Assembly (NCBI GenBank): GCA_001689445.1
Contig: LUJN01000013.1
Span: forward strand, 1 to 58,254
Source of the DNA: Bacteroidales bacterium M3
GTDB taxonomy: Bacteria; Bacteroidota; Bacteroidia; Bacteroidales; Muribaculaceae
DNA: 58,254 nt
Direction: 5' to 3'
The notes under the pieces were generated by a model. It saw nothing but the letters and a program-made list of their open reading frames with translations. It was not told the origin of the DNA and searched no databases. Position numbers and translations under genes: made by a program. Each line of letters opens with the position of its first letter. Position 1 is the first letter of the stretch. This document shows positions 16,228 to 24,433 of this stretch, piece by piece.

Positions 16228-18693
16228 ATGAACATATCATATAACTGGCTAAAACAGTATATAGACTTCAGCCTGACGCCCGATGAGCTTGCTGCGGCGC
16301 TCACTTCGACCGGCCTTGAGACCGGAGGCGTGGAGGAGGTGGAGTCGGTGCGCGGCGGCTTGCGCGGCATTGTCATCGGCAAGGTGCTCACCTGCATCGA
16401 CCACCCAGACAGCGACCACCTGCATATAACCACCGTTGACCTTGGCGACGGGCAGCCGACGCAGATAGTGTGCGGCGCTCCCAATGTGGCCGCCGGGCAG
16501 ACAGTAGTGGTTGCGACCGTGGGCACAACGCTCTATGACGGCGACAAGGAGTTTAAGATAAAGAAGTCCAAGATACGCGGCGTCGAGTCCAACGGCATGA
16601 TATGCGCCGAGGACGAGATAGGCATCGGGACATCCCACGACGGCATCATAGTCATCGACGCCGAGGTGAAGCCCGGAACGCCTGCCGCCGAATATTACAA
16701 CCTCACGAGCGACTATGTGCTTGAGGTCGACCTCACCCCCAACCGCATCGACGCGGCATCGCACTATGGCGTGGCTCGTGACCTGTCGGCCTGGACGGCA
16801 TGTCATGCCACCCCGGCGCAGCTTCACTGTCCCGACGTGTCGGCGTTCCACAGCGACCATCTTGACGGCGCAATAACCGTCAGAGTTGACGACCACGATG
16901 CGTGCCCGCGCTATGCCGGCGTGACGATACGTGGCGTCAAGGTCGCCGAGAGCCCGCAATGGCTGCGCGACCGCCTTGTGGCGATAGGGCAGCGTCCCAT
17001 CAACAACATTGTCGACATCACCAACTACCTGCTTCACGCCATGGGGCAGCCGCTCCACTGCTTTGACCTCAACAAGGTGACAGGCGGGGAGATTGTCGTG
17101 CGCCATTGCGAGGAGGGCACTCCCTTCACTACGCTCGACGGCGTGGAGCACAAGCTCGACAGCCGTGACCTGATGATATGCAACGCCGAGGCGCCGATGT
17201 GCATCGCCGGCGTGTTCGGAGGTCTCGACTCGGGCGTCACCGAGGGCGCGACCTCGATATTCCTCGAGAGCGCATATTTCAACCCAACCTCCGTGCGCAA
17301 GACCGCACGCCGCCACGGGCTGAACACCGACTCGTCGTTCCGCTTTGAGCGCGGGGTTGACCCCAACAACTGCCTCTACGTGCTTAAGCTTGCCGCCTTG
17401 ATGGTCAAGGAGCTTGCCGGGGGCGAGATTTGCGGTGATATAGTGGACATCTATCCCGAGAAGATACAGCCCTGCGAGGTGACACTCCCCTACAGCAAGG
17501 TCGACAGCCTCATAGGCAAGCATATCCCCGCCTATGAGGTGGACGCCATCCTCGGCTCGCTGGAGATGGAGATTGTGGCCCGTCGCGACGGCGAGGTGGA
17601 CCTGCGCATCCCCACCTATCGCGTGGACGTGACACGCCCGTGCGACGTGATAGAGGACGTGCTCCGCATCTATGGCTACAACAACGTTGAGATCGGCACG
17701 ACATTGAAGTCGAGCCTGCAGGTGAAGACTGCCACCGATGCCGCCAACTCGTTGCAGACGCTCCTGTCGGAGCAGTTGACCGCCGTGGGATTCAATGAGA
17801 TAATGAACAACTCCCTGACTGCCGAGGCATATTACACGGGACTCGTGCAATACCCCGCAGAGCGTTGCGTGAAGTTGCTCAACCCGCTGAGCAACGATCT
17901 CAACGTGATGCGTCAGACGCTGCTTTTCGGCGGCTTGGAGTCAATCGAGCATAACGCCAACCGCCGCAACGGCGACCTGATGATGTATGAGTGGGGCAAC
18001 GTTTACTTCTTTGACCCATCGGCCGAGTCGACTGCTGAGACACCGCTTGCGCCCTACAGCGAGAGCGCGCGCCTTGGCCTGTGGATGACAGGGCGCCTGC
18101 GTGCCGGCAACTGGGCGCGGCCCTCTGAGAATGTCACGTTCTTCGACCTCAAAGCTGTTGTCGCCAATATAATGAGCCGCCTCGGCATAAGTGCGTCGGA
18201 GCTGAAGCTGACACAGGGCGACGGCGAGATATACAGCTCATCGGTCAATATCGGCACCCGCTCGGGCAAGTCGCTCGGCTCGATGGGTATCGTCGCCAAG
18301 TCGTTGCTCAAGAAGTTTGACATAAAGCAGGATGTGATGTACGCCGAGCTTGACTGGAAAGCCTTGTCGCGCCTCGCGTTGAAGAAAAAAGTGCAATACA
18401 CCGCCCTGCCCAAGACCCAGCCCGTCGAGCGCGACCTCGCTCTGCTTATCGACAAGGGCGTGACGATGGAGCAGGTGGAGCAGGTTGTGCGCGAGAGCGA
18501 GAAGCGTCTGCTGCGTGGCGTCGAGCTGTTTGATGTCTACGAGGGCAAGAACCTTGAGCCGGGCAAGAAATCGTATGCCATCTCCATCACCCTGCAGGAT
18601 GATGAGAAGACCCTCCAGGACAAGCAGATTGAGGCGGTCATGGCAAAGATTGTCGCCAATCTCAACAAGCGGCTTGGTGCAACGCTCCGATAA
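16228..18693 (+). CDS. pheT: Phenylalanine--tRNA ligase beta subunit
   Basis: An 821-residue beta chain of the alpha2-beta2 phenylalanyl-tRNA synthetase. It shows the N-terminal tRNA-binding domain (about 42-155, with HPDSDHLHITTVDLG and IVCGAPNV), the B3/B4 editing domain, the B5 domain, the catalytic-like core (MYEWGNVYFF), and the C-terminal anticodon-binding FDX-ACB domain (about 727-821). The frame is open to 16165, but MNISYNWLKQYID is the classic PheT start and the promoter overlaps the extension. pheS is not in the window, so the two subunits are encoded apart. The stop codon TAA runs directly into a 7-bp repeat array. Confidence 0.97.
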   Translation: MNISYNWLKQYIDFSLTPDELAAALTSTGLETGGVEEVESVRGGLRGIVIGKVLTCIDHPDSDHLHITTVDLGDGQPTQIVCGAPNVAAGQTVVVATVGTTLYDGDKEFKIKKSKIRGVESNGMICAEDEIGIGTSHDGIIVIDAEVKPGTPAAEYYNLTSDYVLEVDLTPNRIDAASHYGVARDLSAWTACHATPAQLHCPDVSAFHSDHLDGAITVRVDDHDACPRYAGVTIRGVKVAESPQWLRDRLVAIGQRPINNIVDITNYLLHAMGQPLHCFDLNKVTGGEIVVRHCEEGTPFTTLDGVEHKLDSRDLMICNAEAPMCIAGVFGGLDSGVTEGATSIFLESAYFNPTSVRKTARRHGLNTDSSFRFERGVDPNNCLYVLKLAALMVKELAGGEICGDIVDIYPEKIQPCEVTLPYSKVDSLIGKHIPAYEVDAILGSLEMEIVARRDGEVDLRIPTYRVDVTRPCDVIEDVLRIYGYNNVEIGTTLKSSLQVKTATDAANSLQTLLSEQLTAVGFNEIMNNSLTAEAYYTGLVQYPAERCVKLLNPLSNDLNVMRQTLLFGGLESIEHNANRRNGDLMMYEWGNVYFFDPSAESTAETPLAPYSESARLGLWMTGRLRAGNWARPSENVTFFDLKAVVANIMSRLGISASELKLTQGDGEIYSSSVNIGTRSGKSLGSMGIVAKSLLKKFDIKQDVMYAELDWKALSRLALKKKVQYTALPKTQPVERDLALLIDKGVTMEQVEQVVRESEKRLLRGVELFDVYEGKNLEPGKKSYAISITLQDDEKTLQDKQIEAVMAKIVANLNKRLGATLR

Positions 18694-18726
18694 GTGCACA
18701 GTTCAAAGTGCAGAGTGCATAGTTTT
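18692..18726 (+). repeat. 7-bp degenerate array
   Basis: Five units AGTGCAC, AGTTCAA, AGTGCAG, AGTGCAT, AGTT directly after the pheT stop codon, sharing its last bases. Confidence 0.8.
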
Positions 18727-18778
18727 GATGCCGCAGTTTACATTTAGAAAATAAACGACTAATATATAGAGATATACA

Positions 18779-19498
18779 ATGGGAAGAGCTTTTGAATACC
18801 GCAAAGCGAGAAAACTTAAACGCTGGGGTAACATGTCGCGTACATTTACCCGCATCGGCAAGGAAATCACCATAGCCGCCAAGGCAGGTGGTCCCGACCC
18901 CGACACCAACCCGCGTCTCCGCGCCCTGATGCAGAACGCCAAGGCCGCCAACATGCCTAAAGACACCGTTGAGCGTGCCATCAAGAAGGCCACCGAGAAG
19001 GATGCCGGCGACTACAAGGAAATCGTATACGAGGGCTACGGCCCTCACGGCATCGCCATCGTGGTCGAGGCCGCTACCGACAACAATACCCGCACGGTCG
19101 CAAACGTGCGTTCCTACTTCAACAAGCATGGCGGCTCGCTCGGCACTGCCGGCTCGCTGACATTCCTCTTTGACCACAAGAGCGTGTTCAAGATCAAGCC
19201 CAAGGATGGCGTGTCGCTCGAGGACCTCGAACTGGAGCTTATCGACTATGGCGTCGACGAGCTGGAGAACGACGAGGAGGAAATCGTGCTCTACGGCGCG
19301 TTTGAGGAGTATGCTCACATACAGAAGTACCTCGAGGACAACGGCTTTGAGATCGTAAGCTCCGAGTTTGAGCGCATCCCCAACGACCTCAAGGAGGTCA
19401 CCGAGGAGCAGCGTGCCCAGATAGAGAAGCTCCTCGACAAGTTTGAGGAGGACGAGGACGTCCAGAACGTCTTCCACAACATGAAGGAAGAGGACTGA
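18779..19498 (+). CDS. yebC: YebC/PmpR family protein
   Basis: A 239-residue protein of the YebC/PmpR/TACO1 family. It starts MGRAFEYRKARKLKRWGNMS and contains the conserved NMPKDTVERAIKKA segment (about residues 58-71) and YEGYGPHGIAIVVE (about 84-97). Members were described as DNA-binding regulators, and some are now linked to translation through polyproline stretches; the sequence does not decide between these. It lies 85 bases after pheT with a 7-bp repeat array between them and no terminator, so co-transcription is likely. Length is normal. Confidence 0.95.
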   Translation: MGRAFEYRKARKLKRWGNMSRTFTRIGKEITIAAKAGGPDPDTNPRLRALMQNAKAANMPKDTVERAIKKATEKDAGDYKEIVYEGYGPHGIAIVVEAATDNNTRTVANVRSYFNKHGGSLGTAGSLTFLFDHKSVFKIKPKDGVSLEDLELELIDYGVDELENDEEEIVLYGAFEEYAHIQKYLEDNGFEIVSSEFERIPNDLKEVTEEQRAQIEKLLDKFEEDEDVQNVFHNMKEED

Positions 19499-19529
19499 TA
19501 CCGCGCGTCCTTTGAATTTTAAGGATACA

Positions 19530-19573
19530 ATGCGGCAGCGCGCCAACATGGTGCGCTGCCGCATTTGCATTTA
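19530..19573. terminator. Stem-loop between convergent yebC and DUF1016 genes
   Basis: ATGCGGCAGCGC (19530-19541 region) pairs with GCGCTGCCGCAT (19553-19564), followed by a broken T run. It lies between two convergent genes and could end transcription from the left. The T tract is poor. Confidence 0.5.
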
Positions 19574-19587
19574 TGATTGGCCATGCG

Positions 19588-20697
19588 TTATGATTCCAGC
19601 AGTTTGCGCAAGTCCTCTATATCCGGCAGGGCTTTTCGATATTTTTCGGGTATACCGGTGCTGGTGCGGTAGGTGGCGACGCCCATTGGCTTGTTGTAGT
19701 CCCTTATGGCAAACTCAACGAAAGCCTTATTCATGTCGCGGCAAAGGATTATACCGATTGATGGATTCTCGTGAGGTTTCTTTACGAATTGGTCGAGAGC
19801 TGAAAGATAACCGTTTAGTTGCCCTAAATATGGTATCTTGAATTTGCCGGCTTTCAGTTCCACGGCTACGAGGCAGTTAAGCTCCCGGTTGAAGAACAGG
19901 AGGTCTATAAACATATCTTCTCCAGCAACCGTGACGCGATATTGATTGCCTACAAAAGTGAAATCATTGCCAAAGGTCATTATGAAATTTTTGACATTTG
20001 CCACAATTTGTCTCTCTACCAATCGCTCGTCGATATCGTCATCGTCTTCCCCTATTCCCTCGATATTTATAAAATCCAGCAAATACTCTTCTTTGAAGGT
20101 TTTTGTCGCTTTTATAACCTGCAATTTTTGAGGGAGGGTCTTTTCAAAATTATTTGGGAGATTGCCAAGCTGTAAGTATAGGCCCGATTTGATATTGTCG
20201 CGTAGGGTGTACTTGTCCCATGAATGACACACGCTGGCATGTATATAAAATATGCGTTCTTTTAGCGTGGCGGTTTTGCTCAGTATCTCTATATGATGAG
20301 AAAACGGCAACATGGTAAATTCATTCCAGTTTAATTCATCAGCCGACGGCTGACGAATTAGTGTGAGCAACAGTTTTTCGTCTACCTGCTGCAAATCATC
20401 AGCCACCGGCTGACGGTTTATGACAGGTTGCCATTGCTCATAAAATGTGCGCATGTTGCGTAATGAGGTTTCCGAAAAGCCCCTTAATCCGGGAAGTTCC
20501 CTTTGTAACCCATCGGATATCGCTGCAATTGCGCCTTTGCCCCAATTCCCTCTTGAGTTTTTGGATATGTATTTCCCGACAGCGTAAAAGAGAGATAGCA
20601 TCTCGCGGTTTACTCTCGATGCGGCACGGTATTGGCTGCGTTGTATCGCCTCTTTTATTGCCGATATATCGGCGGCGTATTGTCTGATTTCTTTCAT
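19588..20697 (-). CDS. DUF1016 (YhcG-like) PD-(D/E)XK nuclease domain protein
   Basis: A 369-residue protein with two parts. The N-terminal DUF1016 domain (about 1-180) has helices such as SLRNMRTFYEQWQPV and LKERIFYIHASVCHSWDKYTLRDNI. The C-terminal nuclease-like domain (about 225-369) has Asp265 in MFIDLLFFN and the pair Glu280/Lys282 in VAVELKAGKF, fitting the PD-(D/E)XK core. The start MKEIRQYAAD is preferred over an upstream ATG at 20733. Residues about 94-102 and 114-122 (NRQPVADDL and IRQPSADEL) are encoded by two palindromic direct repeats 60 bp apart. The gene stands alone. The biological role of the family is unsettled. Confidence 0.85.
   Translation of the reverse strand: MKEIRQYAADISAIKEAIQRSQYRAASRVNREMLSLFYAVGKYISKNSRGNWGKGAIAAISDGLQRELPGLRGFSETSLRNMRTFYEQWQPVINRQPVADDLQQVDEKLLLTLIRQPSADELNWNEFTMLPFSHHIEILSKTATLKERIFYIHASVCHSWDKYTLRDNIKSGLYLQLGNLPNNFEKTLPQKLQVIKATKTFKEEYLLDFINIEGIGEDDDDIDERLVERQIVANVKNFIMTFGNDFTFVGNQYRVTVAGEDMFIDLLFFNRELNCLVAVELKAGKFKIPYLGQLNGYLSALDQFVKKPHENPSIGIILCRDMNKAFVEFAIRDYNKPMGVATYRTSTGIPEKYRKALPDIEDLRKLLES
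20334..20419. repeat. Two palindromic repeats 60 bp apart inside the DUF1016 gene
   Basis: TCATCAGCC-x-CGGCTGACG occurs at 20336 and again at 20396, each with dyad symmetry around TCAGCC/GGCTGA. The 60-bp spacing is a multiple of three, so both copies encode RQP-x-AD in the same frame. Confidence 0.75.
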
Positions 20698-20765
20698 GGC
20701 GGGGAGCGAATATGAAGATATGTAAAGATACACAAAAATTTGGGAGTGCCCATTGTTTTATTTAT

Positions 20766-20773
20766 TATCTTTG
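20766..20773 (+). promoter_or_regulatory. -7 promoter element of ilvA
   Basis: TATCTTTG matches TAnnTTTG exactly, 30 bases before the ilvA start. A TTTG at 20739-20742 is the only -33 candidate, with a 23-base spacer that is longer than usual. Confidence 0.5.
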
Positions 20774-20802
20774 TGGTGAATGTCGTAAAATCATTTAACG
20801 TC

Positions 20803-22002
20803 ATGGAGAAGATTGAGATAAGCGAGGTATATCGCGCGGCGCGCGTGCTGAAGGATGTCGTGCGCCATCCCCACCTGATTGCGGCGCCGCGTATCACCGA
20901 CCGCTGCCAATTGTATCTTAAGCCCGAAAACCTGCAGTATACAGGCTCGTTCAAACTGCGCGGGGCCTATTACAAGATTTCACAGCTCTCCGACGAGGAG
21001 AAGGCACGCGGCGTGATAGCCTGCTCGGCGGGCAACCATGCTCAGGGCGTGGCGTTTGGCGCCACACACAATGGCATCCGCTCACTCATATGCCTTCCCG
21101 AGGGGGCACCGCTCTCCAAGGTCGAGGCCACCAAGGGCTACGGCGCGGAGGTGTGCCTTGTGCCGGGGGTCTATGATGACGCCTATCGTCGAGCCGTAGA
21201 GTTGCAGAAGGAGCATGGCTACACGTTTGTGCACCCCTTTGACGACCCGCTCGTCATCGCGGGACAGGGCACTATCGGCCTTGAGATACTGGAGGAGATG
21301 CCCGATGTCGATGCTGTCATCGTGCCTATCGGTGGCGGCGGTCTCGCCTCGGGCGTGGCGTTTGCCATAAAGTCGCTCAGCCCCGGTGTCAAGGTCTACG
21401 GCGTGCAGGCCGAGGGTGCGCCGAGCATGGCGCAGTCGGTCGCCGACGGCAAGATAGAGCGTCTCGACAGCGTGCAGACCATCGCCGATGGCATAGCCGT
21501 AAAAGAGCCGGGCGTCAACACGTTTGCGATGTGCAGCCGGTGGGTCGACGAGATTGTCACCGTGACTGACGAAGAGATAGCCGCCGCGATACTCGCCCTT
21601 ATCGAGCAGCAGAAGCTCGTGGCCGAGGGAGCAGGCGCCGTTGCCGTGGCAGCTGCGATGTTTGGCAAGGTGCCTGTCGACGGCAAGAAGGTTGTCGCCC
21701 TTGTAAGTGGAGGCAATATAGACGTGACTATACTGAGCCGCGTCATAACGCGCGGTCTCACCAAGAGCGGGCGCAACTGCATCATCACCGTAGATCTCTC
21801 CGACCGTCCCGGCCAATTGGCGGCAGTGTGCGGTGTCATCGGCTCGCTTGGAGCAAACATCATCTCGGTCACCCACGAGCGCACCACCGGCAGCAAGCAA
21901 ATCAACGGGTGCACCCTGCGCATCGTAATGGAGACCCGCAACGAGGAGCACATCGAGCATATAAAGCAAGGGCTTGCCGAGGCGGGGTATACCGTATTGT
22001 AA
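20803..22002 (+). CDS. ilvA: Threonine ammonia-lyase (threonine dehydratase)
   Basis: A 399-residue fold-type II PLP enzyme that converts threonine to 2-oxobutanoate and ammonia, the first step towards isoleucine. The PLP lysine is Lys51 in TGSFKLRGAYYK, the phosphate-binding loop is IGGGGLASG (about 184-192), and a C-terminal ACT-type regulatory domain (about 325-399, DRPGQLAAVCGVIGSLGANI) follows. One ACT-like domain and this length fit the shorter bacterial type. The start MEKIEISEVY is chosen over 20740 because the promoter overlaps the longer form. The stop codon TAA is followed directly by a 7-bp repeat array. Confidence 0.93.
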   Translation: MEKIEISEVYRAARVLKDVVRHPHLIAAPRITDRCQLYLKPENLQYTGSFKLRGAYYKISQLSDEEKARGVIACSAGNHAQGVAFGATHNGIRSLICLPEGAPLSKVEATKGYGAEVCLVPGVYDDAYRRAVELQKEHGYTFVHPFDDPLVIAGQGTIGLEILEEMPDVDAVIVPIGGGGLASGVAFAIKSLSPGVKVYGVQAEGAPSMAQSVADGKIERLDSVQTIADGIAVKEPGVNTFAMCSRWVDEIVTVTDEEIAAAILALIEQQKLVAEGAGAVAVAAAMFGKVPVDGKKVVALVSGGNIDVTILSRVITRGLTKSGRNCIITVDLSDRPGQLAAVCGVIGSLGANIISVTHERTTGSKQINGCTLRIVMETRNEEHIEHIKQGLAEAGYTVL

Positions 22003-22113
22003 GTGCAAAGTTCAAAGTGCACGGTTCAGAGTTAAGTGCCTATAAGTCGAATATGGCCAATAGGTCTAATAGGCCTGTTAGCCTTATTTGGCCTATTGGA
22101 CTTATTAGACCCA
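22002..22113 (+). repeat. Composite repeat: 7-bp array then 9-bp array
   Basis: Units AGTGCAA, AGTTCAA, AGTGCAC, GGTTCAG (22004-22031) are followed from about 22039 by 9-mers such as CAATAGGTC, TAATAGGCC, TATTTGGCC, TATTGGACT, TATTAGACC. It fills nearly the whole gap between ilvA and the HAD gene. Confidence 0.85.
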
Positions 22114-22127
22114 TAAAATTGACCAGT

Positions 22128-22988
22128 ATGCAATCAGATAACGATAAGACACTATATGTCACCGACATGGACGGGACGTTGCTGGGACCAGACTCGCGTG
22201 TCGACAAGGAGTCGGCGGCGATAATCAGCGACTTGACGCGGCACGGGGCATTGGTGACGGTGGCGACAGCCCGCACTCCGGCTACCGTGGAGCCGCTGTT
22301 GGCACATACGGCGACCGCGCTTCCCGCCATAGTGATGACCGGTGCAGCTGTGTGGCTGCGCGACTTGCGGCGGTATGACGACGTGTGCTGCCTCGCACCC
22401 GAAGTCTGCGATGCCATAGGCGGCCTGTTCCGCTCCCACAATGTCGAGCCGTTTATCTACACTGTCGGCGATGACGGTATCCTTGAGGTGTTCCGCAACG
22501 GGACGCTATCGGCCAAGGACAGGCGGTTTGTCGACGAGCGTGCACGCTTAGGACTTAAACGGTTCTGCTTTGACGACATTCGCGCTTCGGGCTGCGTGAT
22601 GCCCAACACGGTACTTTACTTTGCCATGGGGCCTCTCGACCGCATCAACTGTCTCGCCGCCGATCTTGAGGCGACCGGGTGCTGTGCCGTCTCATGCTAT
22701 GTCGATATTTTCGGCAACGATACCGGCATCCTTGAGGTATTTGCCCCCGGGGTGTCGAAGGCTGCGGCGATAGGGCGTCTGCGTCATCGTGTCGGAGCCG
22801 GCCGTCTCGTGGTTTTCGGCGACAATCTCAACGACCTGCCTATGATGGCGATGGCCGACGTGGCGGTGGCGGTGGAGAACGCCGTGCCTCAGGTGAAAGA
22901 GGCCGCCGATGTGATAATCGGACCAAATGCACGCCCGTCGGTGGCACAGTTCATCTACACGGACTACAACGGGCTTCACGCGCAATAA
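22128..22988 (+). CDS. Cof-type HAD family phosphatase
   Basis: A 286-residue haloacid-dehalogenase superfamily hydrolase. Motif I is VTDMDGTLL with nucleophile Asp13 and general acid Asp15, motif III lysine is in the GVSKAAAIGRL segment, and motif IV is FGDNLNDLPMM near residue 231. The large cap between motifs I and III (about 85-195) places it in the Cof/type IIB group, whose members dephosphorylate sugar phosphates and related metabolites. The frame is open far upstream into ilvA, but the extension is repeat and shadow sequence, so the ATG at 22128 is used. The substrate cannot be told. Confidence 0.85.
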   Translation: MQSDNDKTLYVTDMDGTLLGPDSRVDKESAAIISDLTRHGALVTVATARTPATVEPLLAHTATALPAIVMTGAAVWLRDLRRYDDVCCLAPEVCDAIGGLFRSHNVEPFIYTVGDDGILEVFRNGTLSAKDRRFVDERARLGLKRFCFDDIRASGCVMPNTVLYFAMGPLDRINCLAADLEATGCCAVSCYVDIFGNDTGILEVFAPGVSKAAAIGRLRHRVGAGRLVVFGDNLNDLPMMAMADVAVAVENAVPQVKEAADVIIGPNARPSVAQFIYTDYNGLHAQ

Positions 22989-23039
22989 ACAGCCGCCACA
23001 AGCCGTTTAAGAGGATGTAACACCATTTCCCTTCCGAGC

Positions 23040-24251
23040 ATGAGCAATATCTATGACGCACGCCGTTGGGGCACGATAGGTTTCCTTGTCGTGTCGGTGG
23101 CGCTTGTGCTGACATTCCTGTACGTGTCGAGCAACCTCGTGCGCGATCTCTCGGAACAGGAGCGTGCGCGCATGCAGATATGGGCCGATGCCACCCGCGA
23201 GATAATACGTGCCGCCGATGACACGACAGCGACCGCCGCGGGCGCCAACGTCGACTTCCTGCTCGGCATCATTGAGGAAAACCGCAATATCCCCGTACTG
23301 CTTACCGACGACTACGGGAACATACTGCTCCACCGCAACTTTGACCTCCCCGAGCCGGTCGACAGCCTGCGTCCCTACTACATCTCCGACGCCAATGCTG
23401 CGTTCCTGCAACGCAAGCTCTCCAAATTGCGCGAGACTCCCAATGTGATACATATCATCATCACCCCCGGCATGGCGCAGCATCTCTACTACGAGGATTC
23501 GCGCCTGTTGCGCAGCCTGAGCTATTACCCTTATATACAGATAACCGTGATGCTCGTCTTCGTGCTCGTGGTGTACTATGCCGTCATCTCCACCAAGAAA
23601 GCCGAGCAGAACAAGGTGTGGGTGGGACTTTCCAAGGAGACCGCCCACCAGCTCGGCACCCCCATATCGTCGCTCATGGCATGGATGGAACTTCTTGAGG
23701 CCGAGGGGGTGGACCCTGCGACAGTCTCGGAGATGAACAAGGATGTGCAACGCCTCAGCACCATCGCCGCCCGCTTTTCCAAGATAGGCTCGCAGCCGGG
23801 CATGGAGAGAGACGACCTCAACCGTGTCGTGCAACGCTCGGCCTCCTACATGTCTTCGCGCATATCCTCGCGCATACGTCTCTCCATCGTCCTTTCCCCG
23901 TCGCCGCTCCACGTCGAGCTGTCGGCCCCGCTGTGTGAATGGGTGATGGAAAACCTCATAAAAAACGCTGTGGATGCCATGGAGGGTGACGGCTCAATCA
24001 CAATCACCACGGGGAGCGACCGTGCCTGTGCATGGGTCGAGGTTGCCGACACCGGCAAGGGTATCTCGCGCAAGCATTTCAAGACCGTATTCAATCCCGG
24101 ATTCACCACCAAGAAGCGCGGATGGGGCCTGGGGCTGACCCTCGCCAAGCGCATCATCGAGCAGTACCATCACGGCCGCATCTACGTCAAGTCCTCAGAG
24201 CCGGGCGTCGGGACGACATTCCGCATCGAGCTGCCCCTAAGGACGGCGTGA
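23040..24251 (+). CDS. Membrane-bound sensor histidine kinase
   Basis: A 403-residue kinase with two membrane segments (about 12-32 and 166-186) that bracket a sensor domain of about 130 residues. The phospho-acceptor is His203 in SKETAHQLGTPISSLM. The ATPase domain has an N box ENLIKNAVDAM, a G1 box VADTGKGIS and a G2 box GWGLGLTLAKRI. Bacteroidota kinases of this NtrY-like layout often lie next to a regulator, but none is adjacent here: the neighbours are a HAD phosphatase and a convergent secreted protein. The signal and partner are unknown. Confidence 0.9.
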   Translation: MSNIYDARRWGTIGFLVVSVALVLTFLYVSSNLVRDLSEQERARMQIWADATREIIRAADDTTATAAGANVDFLLGIIEENRNIPVLLTDDYGNILLHRNFDLPEPVDSLRPYYISDANAAFLQRKLSKLRETPNVIHIIITPGMAQHLYYEDSRLLRSLSYYPYIQITVMLVFVLVVYYAVISTKKAEQNKVWVGLSKETAHQLGTPISSLMAWMELLEAEGVDPATVSEMNKDVQRLSTIAARFSKIGSQPGMERDDLNRVVQRSASYMSSRISSRIRLSIVLSPSPLHVELSAPLCEWVMENLIKNAVDAMEGDGSITITTGSDRACAWVEVADTGKGISRKHFKTVFNPGFTTKKRGWGLGLTLAKRIIEQYHHGRIYVKSSEPGVGTTFRIELPLRTA

Positions 24252-24270
24252 CATCCTCCATGTGCCCCCG

Positions 24271-24375
24271 GTAGTGGCGTATACATAGCGCTCGCAGCCC
24301 AAAAAATATATGGTCGCGACCGCGAATATGAAATATGCAACGCGTCACATTTATATCCACGCGGTCGCGACCATA
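24271..24375. repeat. Hairpin element followed by GGTCGCGACC inverted-repeat pair
   Basis: 24271-24300 is a divergent copy of the 32-bp hairpin element (GTATACATAGCGCTCGCAGCC). The arms TATGGTCGCGACCGCG (24309-24324) and CGCGGTCGCGACCATA (24360-24375) are perfect inverted repeats with a 35-base loop. The region lies between convergent genes and could end transcription from both sides. Confidence 0.8.
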
Positions 24376-24433
24376 CATTTTGGCGATTATATGCCAAAAA
24401 TGACGGTTAATACGCCAAAACGACGATCAATCG

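Noticed and set aside
16249..17850. A 533-codon open frame on the minus strand inside pheT
   Set aside because: It lies wholly opposite the clear pheT gene, has histidine/valine-rich shadow composition and no known domain. Long antisense frames are common in GC-rich genes.
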